Positions 62,187 through 64,000 of a stretch of DNA of 64,000 nt are shown in pieces. The stretch spans positions 21,278,584 to 21,342,583 of the forward strand of contig NC_135566.1 of assembly GCF_964340395.1 (NCBI RefSeq). Direction: 5' to 3'. How positions within the stretch are numbered: the first letter of the stretch is position 1; every line of letters starts with the position of its first letter. The position numbers were made by a program, and so were the translations under genes. Under the pieces are notes generated by a model, which was not told the DNA's origin, did not search any database, and worked only from the letters and a program-made list of their open reading frames with translations. This DNA comes from Glandiceps talaboti (lineage: Eukaryota > Hemichordata > Enteropneusta > Spengelidae).

Positions 62187-62484
62187 CACAGGCATTTGTT
62201 TCCCGAGTTTATGGCTCAGAATATTTTTATCAGAATACAATAAAATGACGATAATATCGTTAATATTGACGTATTAAACCAACACTATATGAAAGGGGTA
62301 AAATTACACTTGTGTCTTCAATTCCTTCGCATTGAGTGAAACTGCGCGATCACAGAAACAAGTGTAATTTTACCCCTTTCATATAGTGTTGGTTTAATAC
62401 GTCAATATTAACGATATTATCGTCATTTTATTGTATTCTGATAGAAATATTCTGAGCCATAAACTCGGGAAACAAATGCCTGTG
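62187..62484. mobile_element. Foldback MITE with CACAGGCATTTG ends and 8-bp target duplication
   Basis: The arms 62187-62312 and 62359-62484 are almost perfect inverted repeats, starting CACAGGCATTTGTTTCCC and including GATAATATCGTTAATATTGA. The loop is about 46 bp (TTCCTTCGCATTGAGTG). CTACAACC (62179-62186) and CTACAACA (62485-62492) flank the element and match at seven of eight bases, as for hAT-type insertions. There is no coding capacity. A sister copy is at 63771. Confidence 0.88.
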
Positions 62485-62492
62485 CTACAACA

Positions 62493-62900
62493 CCCCCCCC
62501 CCCCCCCCGTTACGTTGGAGCAGCATGTGTCGTTGAGGTTTGAGGGACAGGGCTCGAAGTTATATTGCCGTCGCGGTACATTTTGCTGCAATGTAATCGC
62601 TCAGAATATTTCTATCGATTTCAAAATTATGTTTAAAATTGGTAAAAGTCATATTGCATTCCCCCAAAAAAATTCTTGACCAGTTTTTAGCTTAAATCAA
62701 TTGTATCATCGGGGAAATGACCGACTCCGTAATGGTAATGCGTTTCATGACCCATGACATGCAAGACCTTGGAAGACGTTCTTTGTTCATTGCGCATGTG
62801 CAATAAATGAAATTATCCAGATTCACGTACACGTAGCATAGGCTCACGGTGTTCGTACAACTTACAAGCTTCAATTGTGTCATAAACACAGGTTTTAGGC
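62493..62900. other. Flank with a C homopolymer, no gene
   Basis: A run of about 17 C at 62493-62509 follows the MITE. No gene is supported on either strand before 62901. Confidence 0.5.
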
Positions 62901-63077
62901 ATGGACGTTACAAAAAATGTACAAAATGACTCAAAAGGAGCAGTGATAGCTGATCATTTAAATAGTTTCAGCATTGGAATGTTTGAATGTAAATTTGTTG
63001 GTGTCGACACTATGCAACAACGTCTTGTAACATTACAGAGTAACATTAGTAACAACAAGTTTACAGAAGACACGTAA
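62901..63077 (+). CDS. Unassigned 58-codon frame, possible first exon
   Basis: ATG in a good context (GGCATGG) opens a frame for MDVTKNVQNDSKGAVIADHL, NSFSIGMFECKFVGVDTMQQ and RLVTLQSNISNNKFTEDT, then TAA. A donor-like GTAATG overlaps the end (AAGACACGTAATG), so it could be a first exon continuing to the right. FECKFVGVDTMQQRLVTL has the alternation of a real protein, but I do not recognise the family. It is longer than the random frames nearby on unique sequence only by a little. Confidence 0.3.
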   Translation: MDVTKNVQNDSKGAVIADHLNSFSIGMFECKFVGVDTMQQRLVTLQSNISNNKFTEDT

Positions 63078-63770
63078 TGTATACTGTACTGCAAGGTCAA
63101 CCAAGATTTGCATTGCATGTTACCGATGTTTACATAATTACTTTTATACAGTAAATCCCAAAGGAGTACTGAGTTCTAGAAATGTTTACATGTTATCTGG
63201 TGGATTATTTTGACAAGTTCACACTGAAGAAAAATGTTTCATAGAAGTAATGATTTATATAAACGAAAATTCATCTAGCACACTAATGACAATCACGGAA
63301 GTGTTTCAAAAAGTTACATACTAAAGTTCAAATTGGATAACTTGAAAAAAATTCCTAGCGATGTCAATGCCACTTTGATTAATAGGACGAATGTATTAGT
63401 ACTCCTGATAAAATCATACAATAGTTCATGGCTACAGATATACACCCATCAGGATGATAAGTATTCATCTTCTTACAAAGTTGTTCTACGAACTTGTCAA
63501 CCTTGCTAAAATGAAGGAAAGAGACTTTGGCCGTTTGGAATTAGTCGGAACTGGAAAGGTTCCGATTTCGACACTCTTTTTGCGATCTTAAGTTACAGCC
63601 GGCTACTATCGTCAAAGAGATGTATAATGGGAACATATTCGATCGATTGCTAATATTTTATCATTATGAATGGAATTATTCTGTAATTGGTGCGAGTGCA
63701 TTTCTGCACTCGCATGAGATAGGATTGTTAGTAATGTTACATCGTTGTTTGCAGCGCAGGACGGTGTGAG
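63078..63770. other. Intergenic or intronic sequence, no gene
   Basis: Nothing recognised. A short inverted repeat GTGCGAGTGCATTTCTGCAC with TCGCATGAG lies at about 63690. Confidence 0.5.
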
Positions 63771-64000
63771 CACAGGCATTTGTTTCCCAAGTTATGTCTC
63801 AGAATATTTCTATCAGAATACAATAAAATGTCGATAATATCGTTAATATTGACGTACATAACCAACTATATACAAAAGGGGTAAAATTACACTTGTTTCT
63901 GTGATCGCGCAGGTTCACTCACTGTCGCAGTGAGTGAACCTGCGCGATCACAGAAACAACAAGTGTAATTTTACCCCTTTCGTGTATAGTTGGCTAAATA
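63771..64000. mobile_element. Foldback MITE, second copy, cut by the window end
   Basis: CACAGGCATTTGTTTCCCAA begins the same arm as the copy at 62187, with GATAATATCGTTAATATTGA and GGGGTAAAATTACACTTGT. The hairpin tip differs: GATCGCGCAGGTTCACTCAC folds on GTGAGTGAACCTGCGCGATC. The second arm runs off the window. Confidence 0.85.

Noticed and set aside
1-64000. tRNA, rRNA or snRNA genes
   Set aside because: I looked for A/B-box and cloverleaf patterns and conserved rRNA words by eye and found none; GGTTCGAAC at about 62137 has no matching A box or acceptor stem.

Overview
The window is metazoan nuclear DNA, AT-rich, with split genes, GT/AG introns and very dense tandem repeats. There is no sign of bacterial, phage or organellar sequence. 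The closest fit is an invertebrate such as amphioxus (Branchiostoma-like) or another marine invertebrate. The clues are minisatellites that straddle exon/intron borders, pearl/Helentron-like elements with roughly 150-bp core repeats and an (ACGG)n tract, foldback MITEs, a glycine N-acyltransferase-like gene copy and a Penelope-type GIY-YIG remnant. I cannot fix the species.

Layout. Positions 1-2792 (+ strand) hold the end of a proline dehydrogenase (PRODH) gene: its last intron, filled by a 53-bp minisatellite and a mobile element, and its terminal coding exon at 2626-2792. Positions 2793-16585 are intergenic, with dispersed repeats, foldback elements and a 68-bp minisatellite at 12189-15178. 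Positions 16586-47757 (- strand) hold the 3' nine exons of one leucine-rich-repeat gene with cysteine-type repeats as in the F-box/LRR and AMN1 families, ending in an acidic tail. I rebuilt it exon by exon: phases match at all eight junctions and the joined frame stays open for about 323 codons. Weaker 5' exon candidates lie at 54558-54592, 55261-55392 and 59449-59533. PRODH and the LRR gene converge tail to tail. A degenerate GLYAT-like copy (51164-51862, + strand) sits next to the last big array. From 52 to 64 kb are mobile-element remnants, two foldback elements with a common end, and one small unassigned open frame at 62901.

Main observation. Most introns of the LRR gene carry a private minisatellite, and about half the window is tandem repeat. 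Two arrays include a working splice site in every unit. The 61-bp array at 44582-46130 repeats the 3' end of an exon plus its 5' splice site about 25 times. The 50-bp array at 24988-26995 repeats a 3' splice site plus the first 20 nt of the next exon about 40 times. The 53-bp array in the PRODH intron carries two donor-like GTAAGT motifs per unit. So the real splice sites sit at the edge of long rows of copies of themselves, and use of an internal copy would quickly bring a stop codon. The largest array (30321-43522, 50-bp unit, about 264 copies) contains a second-order duplication of about 5 kb. A 56-bp array (28417-29481) lies in the loop of a hairpin element whose unexpanded sister copy is still present 250 bp away.
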